The notes under the pieces: model-generated
Database searches by the model: none
The model's input: the letters and a program-made list of their open reading frames with translations, nothing else
What the model was told of the DNA's origin: nothing
Source: Micractinium sp. NFX-FRZ
Taxonomy: Eukaryota > Chlorophyta > Trebouxiophyceae > Chlorellales > Chlorellaceae
NCBI GenBank assembly: GCA_029339195.1
Contig: JAPTJF010000158.1
Coordinates: 1 to 64,000 of the forward strand
DNA length: 64,000 nt
Direction of reading: 5' to 3'
Part shown: positions 1 through 11,900 of the stretch, piece after piece
How the letters are laid out: the number at the start of each line of letters is the position of its first letter
Numbering within the stretch: position 1 is the first letter of the stretch
Translations under genes and position numbers: made by a program

Positions 1-516
1 TGCTGATGTGGCGTGCCATGTGTCCTGACATGGCATGCTAAGCTGGCCTCACCTACTTGATTCAACTGCGTGGCATGTCATGACATGACCCATGCACACT
101 TGCCAGCACAAATCAAGTTTAACTGGCTGCTGAGCGCTGCTCGGGTAAGCAGCAGAGCAGGGCAGTGCAGCTCAGCTGGAAGGCCTTGGCAGCACTGTTC
201 AGCCACGCAGCACGCGCAACCAGCGGACAGCCACAAGCAGGACCTGTCAGAGGGCGGTCAGTGGACTGACCGTGGTCGAGCATGCATTACATATGCCGGA
301 AGATGAGACGGAAATACAATGACAGTGTGTGTGTGTGTGGTGGTGGTGTGGAGAAGCGGGGGGCAGGACAGAATTCTCCATTCCCGCTCTGCGCTGGGTG
401 TACTCTGCCGCCAGGGGGCCATCATGCCACCAGGCGGCCACTCTGAGCCTGCAGCAGGGCCACCGTTGCTAGCCATGGCGGGCGGGCAGGTGAGGGGGTG
501 GAAGGGCCGGCGTGGG
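1..516. other. gene-free left flank with short palindromes
   Basis: No convincing gene. Positions 15-21 and 28-34 (GCCATGT/ACATGGC) form a small inverted repeat. Positions 74-87 are a perfect 14-bp palindrome. A GT-rich stretch near 318-350 begins a segment that recurs in degenerate form near 3097-3210. Confidence 0.6.
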
Positions 517-1313
517 TGGGCCCAGCATGGCCGGCAGGCGTGGTCCTAGCTTATTAAGTTACTTTTGAAGAGCTGACGCAGCATGCAGGTGGCCCCTCCT
601 GCCAGGACCTCCCCGGCCCCCGTGAGCGGGTTCCCTGCCGCCGCTCAGCCAGCAACACTGGCAGGACTGCCGCCCCCGTTCCTCCCGCCAACCCCTGGAG
701 GCGGTTAGTTCTCACTGCGTGGCACCCAAAGAGAGGGAGGGAAAGATCGTGAGATAGACAGTGAGCGAGAAGAGTGCGCATGCAGAGCCACGCTGCCGCC
801 ACCGAGGCGGGGCGGCTGTGCTCAAGTGGTGGGGCTCACTACGAGGCGCTGGTGGCAAAATGTTGTCTTCTCGAACCTTTGTCGCGATCCTGAACTAACA
901 GGGGGGTGGCGCACAGGCCCAGCATGGCCGGCAGGCGTGGTCCTAGCTTATTAAGTTACTTTTGAAGAGCTGACGCAGCATGCAGGTGGCCCCTCCTGCC
1001 AGGACCTCCCCGGCCCCCGTGAGCGGGTTCCCTGCCGCCGCTCAGCCAGCAACACTGGCAGGACTGCCGCCCCCGTTCCTCCCGCCAACCCCTGGAGGCG
1101 GTTAGTTCTCACTGCGTGGCACCCAAAGAGAGGGAGGGAAAGATCGTGAGATAGACAGTGAGCGAGAAGAGTGCGCATGCAGAGCCACGCTGCCGCCACC
1201 GAGGCGGGGCGGCTGTGCTCAAGTGGTGGGGCTCACTACGAGGCGCTGGTGGCAAAATGTTGTCTTCTCGAACCTTTGTCGCGATCCTGAACTAACAGGG
1301 GGGTGGCGCACAG
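517..1313. repeat. 397-bp perfect-looking tandem duplication
   Basis: Two head-to-tail copies lie at about 517-913 and 914-1313, with a period of 397 bp. They looked identical wherever I compared them, including an 82-codon frame on the minus strand that reads the same in both. The second copy ends about 24 bp before the ATG at 1337, so the duplicated unit is probably promoter and 5' leader of the following gene. The lack of divergence suggests a recent event or an assembly artefact. Confidence 0.9.
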
Positions 1314-1336
1314 AGTGCTCTCAAAACCCTGCGTCA

Positions 1337-2349
1337 ATGTCGTGGCTGGCGTGGCTGGCTGACCGCGTTTCAGGCATTTGGGAGGCTTCTCCGGCGCCTG
1401 GGACGCCCGAATCCCGGCTAGAGGAGCAGCGCCTTGGCGCCGTGCTGGAGCGGGAAAACCGCAAGCCGCCAGGGCAGCGGGACGAGGAGCTGGTGCAAAG
1501 TCTGCACGTGAAGTACCGCAAGCTGCAGCTGGAGAACGCGCAGGTGGGACGAGGGCAGTCTGGGCGGCGGCGTGCCGTGGCAGCAACCCGCAACTGGCTG
1601 CCTGGTGGGCAGGGTGAGGCTTGAAGCCCTGCCGCCACGTTGGGTTGTGACCACATCAGTTAGACCATGCGTTAGCTGAGGTTGCTGACTGTAAGCATTT
1701 GATGCATCGCACTGGTGCAGCAGTAAAAGGATGCAGCATGCCCTTGCTGAACTGCCAGCACACTGCCCCGCCCTGCCCCTGCAGGCCACTGCACGTTCGC
1801 TTGCTCGCTTTGCCTCCATTTTCGAGCGTGGCTACACGCGTCAATGCTGCGCCGCTGCTGGCTGGGTGCAACAGCGCATGGCTGCATCGTACCTAGCTCT
1901 GCACGACTACACCTGCCAGCTCATCCAGCAGGTGGGGGGAGGGCGGGGATGGAGCGCTGCCCTGGGGGCCTGCTTGCCCGCACGCTCCGTAGCGCCGTCG
2001 TTTCCGCACCCTCTTCCTGTCTTGGATCCCCAGCTGTTTATTCCCTCACACAAACATGCCTTGCCCTTCCCTGACCACAGACGACCGAGGAGCTTGCCGC
2101 TGCAGAGGCGCGGCGCCCGGCTGCCGTGGTGGGCCAACCCACCCTGCGCCTCAACCTGCCTGCGGAGCTGCAGCACCCGCCGCCGCGCCTGGACATGTGC
2201 AGTGCATGCGCACAGCAGATAGAGAAGGTGATTCCGCGAGGGCGTGGATGCATCATGCGAAGGTTGTGGTGCAATGTGCATTTTTTCCTGGGCGCTTGCC
2301 GTGCCGTGCCGACACCATGGCTGGCCACAATTTCTGGTTGGCTAAACAT

Positions 2350-2380
<31 letters not shown>

Positions 2381-2681
2381 TCCCCTGCAGGCAGAGAGAT
2401 TAGAGCAGGAGTTCGTTTTGCATGGGGAGCACCTCAGAACGCACTTTCAGAAGAGGGGGCTGCAGCCTCCCACTGTTGCTGCCAGCCAGGGGTTGGCAGG
2501 GACAGCAGCGGCAGCAGCAGCCCCGCCGCCTGCCTGTGAGGCGCGGCAGGGCCAGCAGCGGCAGCAGCAGTACGGCGCTGGCGGTGGCGGCAAGGAGGAT
2601 GAGCCGGCCACGCCACACAGCAGGGCCAGCAGCAGCAGCACCGTGCGACACCAGTGTGACACCCCGTTCGATACCGTGTGA
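1337..2681 (+). CDS. small predicted coiled-coil protein, function unknown
   Basis: Four exons keep frame: 1337-1543, 1785-1931, 2081-2227 and 2391-2681. Each intron has GT...CAG ends and every junction is in phase 0, giving 263 aa. Residues about 20-70 are rich in Glu, Arg, Lys and Gln (ENRKPPGQRDEELVQ, KYRKLQLENAQ) and look like a coiled coil. Exon 3 holds a CSAC cysteine pair (CxxC) at about residues 158-161. The C-terminal 60 residues are low-complexity Ala/Gln/Ser/Gly. I see no signal peptide or membrane segment, and I do not recognise the family. The start was chosen as the first ATG after the tandem duplication; a frame extends upstream into the repeat, so an earlier start is not excluded. 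Confidence 0.65.
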
Positions 2682-3287
2682 CACCTCATTAGAAGAAGAG
2701 CAGGAGCAACAGGTTTGCAGCAGACACATTGTCCCTGCCCCACGACAAGCCGCTGCCGCACCGGCAGGCGCCGCAGACACAGTCGTGCGCCGCTAGCTCA
2801 GCAGGCGGGCCGCGCCCCACTCTGCCGGCTGCTTCCTGCGCAAAGGGGCCGGCCTGTTCCTTTGTCGTCTTCTCAAGCATACGTTCCTCGCATGATTCCT
2901 CTTCACTCCTCCCACCCCCAGACCGCTCACGCCCTCCTGCCTTGCCTGCACCTCGTTGCTGGCCGCCTCACCTCTGCGTACACACTAGTGGAATGCAACC
3001 ATGGATCGGCTCACACAATCAATGCAACGAGCCCCTGCCGCGCCCCGTCCCAATGCCCGGCATGTCAGCGACCCTGTCTGCCTAACATGAGGCCACTGGC
3101 AGTGTGTATGTGTGTGATGGTGGTGTGGAGACGCAGGGTCCTCCATTCCCGCTCTGCGCTGGGTGTGCTATGCCCCTGCCATCATGCCATCATGGGCCAC
3201 GCTGAGCTGCACACTTCGCATGCCACGAAATAGCCGACCTGCAAACACCGGTTCACCAACACGGCTCGCACACAACAAGCACAAAAC
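2682..3287. other. intergenic region with a degenerate dispersed repeat
   Basis: No gene seen. Positions about 3097-3210 resemble about 317-450: a TG-rich run, then CTCCATTCCCGCTCTGCGCT, then CATCATGCCA repeats. No TGTAA signal was found after the preceding gene. The segment probably contains its 3' UTR and the promoter of the F-box gene. Confidence 0.5.
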
Positions 3288-5746
3288 ATGCCCGCGATCA
3301 GCTCGCTTCCGGAGGAGGTGCTGCTGCACGTCCTTTCGTATCTGTCAGCAAGTGAGAGGTGCGAAAGGACCGAAAGTAGGCACCCGCTTGCTTGCGCTCG
3401 ACGGGGTGCCCGACTGTTTGAATTGCCGCCGCTGTCTGCAGGCTGCGCAGTGCGGCCCTGGTGTGCCGCCGCCTCCACGCCGCCTGCCACAGCAGCACGC
3501 TGCTGCGTGACGTGAAGCTCAGCGTGCACACGTATTTGATTGGGCCGAGCTCCAGGGTCACAGCCGACAAGGAGCGGCGCCGCCTGCACAGCTTTGTGGC
3601 TTGGCTGGCTCGCCCCCACGCTGCCTCTGTGCGCGGCGTGGCACTCTCTGTGTACAAAGCGGCGCGCGGGCATAGGGGGTCGCCAATTGATGTCCCATGG
3701 GAGCCTGAGGAGGCAGCCGCACTGGCAGCGTTTGTGCAGGCTGCTAGCGGCCGCCTGCAGCGCCTCTCCCTTAGCATTGGGCGTGCCGCCTGGGACTGGG
3801 ATGCCACCTGCTCCTCCGCTTTTACCGGACTGGAATCGCTGCGGCTGGGCACGCGTGTGCTGGTGCGCGCCTCGCTGGCGCCCCTCACGCGCCTGCGCTC
3901 GCTGGCGTGCCATGACCCGCGGCTTATGGAAGCCATTGAGCTGCCCCCCAGCCTCACCCACCTGAGTGCCGGCATCCGCAGCAGCACCCTGCCGCCGCAG
4001 GTGGGCAGGGCAGCTGGTGCCAGAGTTGTGCCGAACTCATGTTTGAGCGCGCATGCGAACTGGGGTGCCACTGTGCTGGCATGAGGTGCACGCTGTGCTG
4101 TGGCGCTGGTCATCTTCCCCCCCTGGTGCCTAGCCGCCCCCGCCCCAACAGGCAACCTGCCGTCCCTGCCCATGCCGCCCAGGCCCAGCACCAAGTGCAG
4201 CCGCCAAGCTTCCCACGCCAGCCAACCATCACATCGCCACGTCATCTGCGCCCTCCCCCCCATGCAACCTGTGCAGCTGACCGCTCTTGTAGCCCTGGAG
4301 CGCCTTGAGCTGTCTGGAAGCTCCCTACCGCCCACGGCACTGCCTGCCGCCAACGGCTCCGTGCTCACCGCCCTCACCCGCCTCTCCTCCCTGCGCCTCG
4401 ACTCCTTCAGCCCGCTGCCTCTGACACTGCTCGGCAGCCTGACCGCGCTCACCAGCCTGCGGCGGCTAGAGCTAGAAGATGTAGGGAGCGGAAACGACGG
4501 CGACATGCCGTGGTACAGTGAGCCAGACTACGAGTGGTTTAAGCATTTCTTCGAGGGGCGGGAGGCGGAGGCGGAGGAGGCGGCGGAGGAGGCGGCGGCA
4601 GCGTCTGCTGCTGTGGGCGCACTCACGCAGCTGACTGCGCTGGAAGTGGTGGGTGTGCCCAGCTTGATGCCACCTGGCGCAGCGCTGGCACAACTTGCGC
4701 AGCTGCAGCGCCTGCGACTGTGGGGGGACGTCCTGCCACCTCAGGCGTTCCCACCTTCATCGCCAGGCCTGCCGTCAGGTGAGAAGGCGACAGGGAGGAT
4801 GCGCCTTGCAGTAACGGCAAGGGGAGGCTGCATTCGAGGTTGGCATGCACCGGCAGCCTTGGAGGGTTGCGCTCTTGTCCTTGCCAACAAAAAGCAGTTG
4901 CTCTTCTGCTTGCTCCTTCTATTGCCTCCGTATGCTGCCTGCTGCAATCTTGCACCGCCACCCACCGTCTCGCCAGCGCATGCCACTGCCGCCCTGCCAC
5001 CCACGTGCCCTGCCCTTACGCTGCATTGCAGGGCCTTGGCAGTCCGGCCTGCGCAGCCTCAGTGTCGACTGGAGCCTGGTGTGGTGCAGTGGCAGCGCAT
5101 TTGTGCGGCCTCTCACCCAGCTGACTGAGCTATACCTTCACCAGGAGCACGAATCGGTTCATGCTGACAGCGATAACGAGTGGCCACCCTCGCTAGGAGT
5201 GCTAGGCAGCGAGGACTGGTTCTGGGACTGGGTGGAGGGCCACGAGGTGCTAGAGGTGGGCCAGGCGGGCCGTGCGGGTGGTTAAGGCGGGCGGGCATGC
5301 AGGCCCGATGGGGTGTACAAAGGCGAGCATGTGCACGTGTAGCAGGAGGGCAGGCGGTGCAACCAAGCATGGCCAGGCGCGGGAGGCAGGCAGGTGATGT
5401 AGGCGGCACATGCATGGACAGGCAGGCATGCGGGCGATGGGCACTTTGAGGGACCAGCATGCCCGTTCCGGCTGCTGTGCGCGGGGGGCTCGCGTGCCGC
5501 AAGGCGTTGTGTCGTGACGCGTTCACCAGAGTCACACCCCGCATTGTGCACGTAGCACACCTCGACGCGCGTGCCCGCCCACCTGCATCCATCCTTCCTT
5601 TCCTGCAGCGCATCACGATCCAGCTCAGCCGGTGCTGGAGAAGCAACGTGCAGCAGTGCGTGGAGCGCGTGCAACAGCAGCGGCCCCAGCTGGAGGTGCT
5701 CTTTGTACCGGGTGATGATGAGGAGGAGGAGGAGGAGGAGGACTGA
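3288..5746 (+). CDS. F-box and leucine-rich-repeat protein
   Basis: Five exons join in frame to 497 aa: 3288-3358, 3442-4000, 4277-4778, 5032-5255 and 5609-5746. Residues 5-40 are a clear F-box (LPEEVLLHVLSYLSASE, then ALVCRRLHAAC after the first splice), the part that binds Skp1 in SCF ubiquitin ligases. The rest carries repeated L-x-x-L-x-x-L segments such as LTALVALERLELSG, LTRLSSLRLDS, LTALTSLRRLELED and LAQLQRLRLWG, as in LRR substrate-recognition domains. A Glu/Ala-rich insert lies near residues 300-320, and the protein ends in an unbroken acidic run of Asp and Glu. Which substrate it recognises cannot be told. A TGTAA signal lies 77 bp after the stop. Confidence 0.88.
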
Positions 5747-5822
5747 GCGCTGTTATATTTCATTATAAGCACGATTTGCATGACTGAGTGCCAGTTTGCC
5801 ATCACCTTCTTGGTGCTCTAAC

Positions 5823-5827
5823 TGTAA
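5823..5827 (+). terminator. polyadenylation signal TGTAA of the F-box gene
   Basis: TGTAA, the usual chlorophyte poly(A) signal, 77 bp after the F-box gene stop. Confidence 0.6.
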
Positions 5828-6734
5828 CCTGGTGGCATGTTTTCAAGTTCTATAGCTCAGACAGCTGAGTCACTGTTGGGATCGTGGGCTGCGAGGCCTT
5901 TACCAAGCTACGCTGGCAAGGGAATTGCTTGGATTGCCTTGACACAGCAGCGGTGTACTTATTCTTGGGTCTGGCAGCAAAAGGGGCATACCAGGTGCTG
6001 CATGAAGGATGGCGTGCAGCTGGACTCATCACGTGCGGCTGGACTCATCAGATGAGCGTGGCTCCACTGGCTACCGGTGCCATGGTGCCTGCAAACTTGC
6101 AGGCCTCACACCTCCAAGGCAAGTTGCACGCAGCAAGCGCTGCCAAAGGCCTCTGCAACTGTCGTGCTGCACATGCAAGGCATCGCTTACAGCACGACCG
6201 TGCGACATGGAGTTCAACTGGCATGCTGTGTGCGCTGCGGTTTCAGAGTGCAGGCGCAACACAAACGTGCGCCAGCAAGGCAGGTGCGAGGTAGATCAAG
6301 CAAGAAGGAACGACAAGGTAGCAAGGCGCCGGGCGCCGGGCAAAGCGAGCCTTGCAAGGCAGCCGCCATGCCGGCTGGTGCAGAGGCTGTGAGCGGCGGG
6401 AGGAGAGAAGTGCATTGCAGGGGGGTCAATGCTGGAGAAGGGCCGGGTAAGAAAGAGGTGGGTGCGAGTGCGCAAGGGAGGGGTACTGCTCTTGTGAAGT
6501 GCCACGCAAGGAGGTACCATCAGTGTAGAAACTCAGTACGCAAACGGGGATTAGGATACGAGCGGGGAGTGGGGTACGAATACGGGGATGAGGAAACGAG
6601 AACGGGTGGGTGATCAGCCACAGGCTAGAGGCATGGGTGGCATGGCTTGCATGTGGGCCATGATGCCAGGGAATTGGAAGAGATGAGAGTCCCGGAACTG
6701 GCGACCCTGGGAGGTGATTGTTGGCGTATGCAGA
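5828..6734. other. convergent 3' region, no gene seen
   Basis: This lies between the plus-strand F-box gene and the minus-strand protease/proline-rich gene, so both genes end here. Open frames exist but show no recognisable protein or splice-consistent extension. A minus-strand TGTAA is at 6187-6191. Confidence 0.5.
6187..6191 (-). terminator. possible polyadenylation signal (minus strand)
   Basis: TTACA on the plus strand (TGTAA on the minus), about 545 bp after the stop codon of the proline-rich tail. Confidence 0.4.
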
Positions 6735-8700
6735 CTACCTTGGAGGGGGTGGTGGGGGCCTTGGGGGTGGGCGAGGAGAGGGGGGAGGCGGGGAAGGGCG
6801 CGGAGGTGGGGGCGACGGGCGTGGCGGTGGGCGAGGGGATGGGGGAGGCGGGGAGGGACGCGGAGGTGGAGGAGAGGGGCGAGGGGGAGGTGGGCGGGGG
6901 CGGGGGGGAGGAGGCGGGCGAGGAGGGGGTGGTGAAGGTTTTGGGGGCGGTGGCGAGGGTTTGGGAGGTGGGGGAGGTGGGCGAGGGAATGGGGGAGGTG
7001 GGGAGGGACGCGGCGGTGGAGGAGAGGGGCGAGGGGGAGGGGGGGTGGGGCGGGGTGGAGGGGGTGGACGAGGAGGGGGCGGTGCAGGTTTGGGGGGTGG
7101 CGGTGACGGCTTTGGAGGGGGCGGAGGCGGGCGGGGGCGAGGGGGTGGGCTGGGAGGGCGGGGAGAGGGTGTGGGAGGAGGAGAGGGGCGGGGAGGGGGA
7201 GGCGGAGGAGGAGAGGGGCGGGGAGGGGGAGGCCGCGGGCGAGGAGGAGGGGAGGGGCGAGGAGGGGGCGGTGCAGGCTTTGGGGGCGGCGGGAAGGGTT
7301 TAGGAGGGGGTGGGGGCGGGCGGGGGCGAGGGGGCGGGCTGGGAGGGCGGGGAGAGGGTGAGGGAGGTCGGGGTGGGGGCGGGGAGGGCCGTGGAGGCGG
7401 CGGCTGAGGGTGGGGCGGTGGAGGTGGTTTTGGCGGCGGGGGGGGCGGGCGGGTGGGTGGCGGTGACTGAGGCGGCCGAGGAGGCGGAGGGGAGGGCTTA
7501 GGTGGCGGCGGCGAGGGTTTCGGTGGGGGCGGGGGATTTGGACGGGGCGGAGAAGGGCGAGGCGGTGGGGGCGGGGAGGGGGGCTGGGTGGGAGGTCGAG
7601 GGCTGGGGGGAGGCGGGCGAGGGGGTGGGGATTGGCTCGGCGGCGGTGGAGGAGGGGTGGGAGGCCGGGGGCTGGGGGGAGGCGGGCGAGGGGGTGGGGG
7701 TGGGGGAGGGGGAGAGGTGGGAGGGCGGGGACTTGGGGGAGGCGGGCGCGGGGACGGAGGCGGCGGCGGGCTGGCAGCAGCACCTGCTGGCGGGGGAGGC
7801 GGCGGCGGGCTGGCAGCTGTGGCCAGTGGCGTCTTGTATGCTGATGCCGCCCCTGTATACGATGTGGTTTCAGACACAATGGCTGCGGCGTCCGCGTTGA
7901 AGCAGTTGCCTGACTGTGTGCTGATCACGTTGCCGTTTGCGTCGGTATAGGTGATGGTAAAGGTCTGGGCGTAGTAGCTGGCAAAGTAGCACCAGCTGGC
8001 TGCCTGGCAGCTGCGGTAGGGCGGGGGTGGCATGTAGCGAGCGGAGTTAGGGCGGGGTTGGCACGGGCCCGGTGGGGCGCACAGCAACTGGATTGGCAAT
8101 GCTGCGCCGTGCTGCGCCGTGCTGTGCTGTGCTGTGTTATGAACTCCCACGAGCTGCACCCACGCTAGCAGCGCCCAGCGTGTTCTTCCAGCGCCTTTGG
8201 CTCCTCTGGCGATGCGCCACGTGCGGCACCCAGCTACCCAGCCAGCCAGCCAGCCAGCCAGCCCCAGCAGCAGTCCCAGCAGCGGAGCGGCTGCAACCCC
8301 CGACCGGCGGTCTGCATCGACCCGCCTTGGCTTTGTCAGCCCCGCCTGCCTGTCCAACCTTGGCCTCGCCTCCCACCCCTCCTCCCGCTGTGTGGCGCAC
8401 TGATCAGAGCCAATTCTTCGCCGCCGGGCAACAACTGTGTTTGGGGCCATGTTTGTTTGGGCCGCAGAAGGCTTAACCCCCCTCTTGCCCCTCGCCCCGC
8501 CTGCTTGCCTGCTGAGGCATGCCGTGCTTGTTTGCGTGGTGAGGGTGTACTTTTCGCTCCCCAGGCTGAAGAAGTAGCGCGTGTTGGCCTGGGTGGTCCA
8601 CGAGTCTGCGGCCAGACACGGGGGGGGCGGTTTGGGGGTGTTGTCGTCAGTCACACACGGGTTCAAAACCGCAAGAAGCCGTGGGGCAGGGTTGCACCTC
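6735..8700 (-). CDS. proline-rich (extensin/pherophorin-like) tail, probably the 3' part of the subtilase gene
   Basis: The last exon (6735-8087; 450 codons after an acceptor CAG at 8088-8090) has two parts. First come about 90 ordinary residues with several Cys (LLCAPPGPC, YRSCQAASWCYF, SGNCFNADAAA). Then come about 350 residues of nearly pure Pro with Arg, Ser and Lys (PPPPRPSPPPP, PPKPSPPPPK). Such Ser-Pro tracts are typical of hydroxyproline-rich wall glycoproteins of green algae. A preceding exon is likely at about 8478-8690 (CLAADSWTTQANTRYFFSL). No in-frame ATG or signal peptide precedes these exons, so they most likely belong to the protease gene upstream. The join is not solved: the protease exon ending at 8913 leaves phase 1, and I found no matching acceptor for this frame. 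A separate gene, a micro-exon or a sequence error are alternatives. Confidence 0.7.
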
Positions 8701-8912
8701 TGAGTGGTCCAAGATGTTTAGACATGTGGTAGCAGGGTGGCTAAGGACCGGCGCTGTGAGGAGCTGGCAGCGGTAGGGCCAAAGCAGCGGCCATGTGGCG
8801 GGGGAGGTGCAGGCTGAGCTGCTCTGCTTTCCGTCCCTGCCTGCTACGCTCTTCGCATCCAAGAGCTGGGAGCTGGCTGGGCTGACAGCTGCTGTGCCTG
8901 CTGAGCACTCAC

Positions 8913-11900
8913 AGGAGGGCTGGGAGTAGGAGGGCGGCAGGGCGTTGCCCTGAATGGCGGCCAGCGCCCGCTCAGCGTTCACCCGGCCTCCGGAGGACAC
9001 CTTGCCAGAGAGGGCAGAAGATGGGTCCACTGAGCTCAGCAGCGCGCTCCTGCAACACACAGCATGCGGATGGACGGCTGTGTTTCAATGGCACAGCCTG
9101 GCCCGCTGCTGCCTGAGGGGTGCAAACCAAGAGGTGCCGGGCGGGTCCGGCGTTTGCGCTGCGGCACAGCACGCCTGCCGCAAGCCATGTGCACCCATGC
9201 TCAGGTGATGACCGGCAGCACAGCTGTGCAAGCTGTGGTTGCACGGCATGCAGCCAGGCTGGCACCCGCGCGCACTCTGTGCAGCTGTGGTCGCGACAGA
9301 GGCAAGCTTTGCACGGCATTGCGTGCTGTGCACCTTGCATAGCATGCGCAGCCATGCAGCTGAACCGGCACCCGGCCCCACCTGATCTGTGCGACCGTGG
9401 AGGCCGGCCGCACCGCAAGCAGGAGCGCCGCCACCCCGCTGACGATGGGCGTGGCCATGCTTGTGCCAGACGAGTACACGAGCTCTGTGTTGGAGCCCTT
9501 GTAGGTGCTGAGGATGTTGACACCTGGCGCTGCCAGGTGGACGCTGCTGCCGTAGTTCGAGAAGTCGGCCAGGCTGTCATCAGGGAGACTAGCAGCCACT
9601 GCAGGCGGGGGTAGGGGGATCAGCAGGCATTGCAGGGGCAAGGGTGAGGGTGGATGATGAGGCCAGGGAAGAGGGCAAGAGCAGCCCAGTGCGAGCTTCA
9701 TGCATGCGCCGCAGGCAGCAGGGGCAGTGGAGGGGGCATTCAGGAGCAGGGGCGGGGCAAGGCATGGTGTGGGCAGGCAGGCTGGCAGGCGGTGGGCGGA
9801 GCCGAGCCAGGGGGCACGGACTGGGGCAGGGACACAGCCTCCCGCCGCACAGCACGCACGCTGTGCACGCTGTGTCACCAGCAGGCAACAGCATTCCGGG
9901 GCCGCACCTGCAATGACGTTATTTGTGGCGGTCACCAGATTTGCTGGGTACCTGTGGGTGTGGAGGCAGGACAGGCGGGGGCAGGGGGTGTTGCCGGAGT
10001 GAATCGAGAGAGCAGCGGCAGGGGGCAGCAGTGTGGCACCCAAGGGGGGCCTGCCAGGCGGCGTGCCTGCCTGCCCACGGCATCCCGTCGCCCCCGATGA
10101 CGTGGCACACAGCAGCGTGTTTTGGAGGGGCTGCCCCTGCATGACCGCCGGCGCAGCAGGCCGCCAACGCCGCTAGTGGCGTGCATCACCATACTGCAAC
10201 AGTGCACGCGCACCACCATGCTGCAACACTGGAGCAGGAGGCATGCAGGTGCTGGGCGGCGTTGAGCTCACAGGGGTATGTCGTCGTTGTTGGTCCCGTC
10301 GTTGCCGGCAGCGGCCACCAGTATGGAGCCGTTGAGTCCCATATTGTTGACGGCAATCGTCTCTAGTGCGCTGAAGCCCCCGCCACCGTAGGAGGCAGAG
10401 ACGACCTTGGCCCCAACCTGCACATGCAGCCAGAGGGGCGGGGCGGGGCATCAGCAGCAGGGGCGCGCTACCCCGCTCGGCGTGAGCGCAGGATCCACAA
10501 CGCCGGCAGCGCGACACCGCCCAAACCCCTGCTTTTGTGAGCAGAGACGGGCCCGCACCTCGTTGCAGAGGCTGTAGCAGTCGAGGATGCCAGCGCCAGA
10601 CAGGAACTGGCTGGTTGAGGAGCCAACCTTGCACATGTAGAGGGACACCTGCAACATGAGGAGGAGGCCGGGGGGTGGGGGGAGCAGGAAGGTTGAACAG
10701 GGACGTCTTTACTTTTTGATTTTTCGTGTGGACAGTGGCAATCGTAAAGCAATTGGCCGACAATGGTGTTAGGGAAGAGTTGCGCCGCACAGAACAGGCG
10801 ATGCTGGTGGCAAGGGAAGGGGGATGTAGGCGGGGGGGCTCCTTTCAGCTGTAGAGGGAGAATCCCCGAGGAGGTGGAGGAGGAGGAGGAGGAGGAGGAG
10901 GAGGAGGCCGCCAGGAGGCGGCGGGGGCACGACTGAGCGCACACACCCGTGTCGGCTTGACCATGTGCGGTGTAGCAGCGTGGTTGGCGGGAACTATGCG
11001 GCCCGAAAAGCACAAGCATGGAGGGGGCGCGAGGCGGGCAGACGGCCAGAGGGGCCAGCGGGGAGTGGGAGCATGTGATGCAGCGCAGCCGGAGGCTTCA
11101 TGGCCCGGCAGGGGAGCAAAGAGCACGGCGGGGTACAGGGACAGCAGCGCGGCGTGCACAGCATGCAGCCCAGGCACAGCATGCACAGCGAGCAGGGCTC
11201 ACATCCCAGTTCACGCCGGTGATGCCGAAGCCGTTGTTGCCAACCGCTCCCACGGTGCCCGTTGTGTGCGTCCCGTGCCCATCATAGTCTGAAGGGAGGG
11301 AGAGAAAACAGGGGGTGAAGCACAGAAGAAACGAGGTGGGCGTGAGGCAGCAAGAGCACGCCAGGGTGTGGGCAGCCCAGCCAAGCCTAGCCAACACATA
11401 TTGCAGCCCATGTCCACTCGCCTGCTTTGCCCCCAAGCACCACAGACACACCCTCTCGCACACACATTGCACATTCACGCACCACGCTGCGCCCGATCCC
11501 CACCTGTCAGGTCGTTGTATGCCGCGGTGCCAGGAGTCGGGAGCGTGCCATCCTCCTGCTCACCTCTGCAGGCCGGCAGCAGGCAGCAGGGCACGGTGGT
11601 CGAAAGCGGGGATGCAGCCCGGTGGGTGCCCCCTGCTCATGCCGCGCATTCAAGGTGCTGCCACCGCCACACACACACGACTTTGCCTTTACGAATGCTG
11701 CTGCACATGGTGGCGCTGCGGCAGCCGCTGCTGCTGCTGTGTCATGCCAATGGCGCCTGGGCTTGGGCAAGTGTGCATGCAGCGCGGCATGTGCGCACAC
11801 GGACACGTACTGAAATCGCGGCCTGCCCTCTCGCCCTCCTGCCTACCACACCCCTCCCCTCCCCACCCCACCTGTTCCACCCGCCGGCAATGTTGCCTGC

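Noticed and set aside
3298..4506. 402-codon minus-strand frame
   Set aside because: It overlaps the F-box/LRR exons and their introns on the other strand, has Arg/Ser/Ala-rich shadow composition and no domain.
6718..7407. Long glycine-rich plus-strand frame
   Set aside because: It is the antisense of the proline-rich tail; GGN codons opposite CCN give an artificial open frame.
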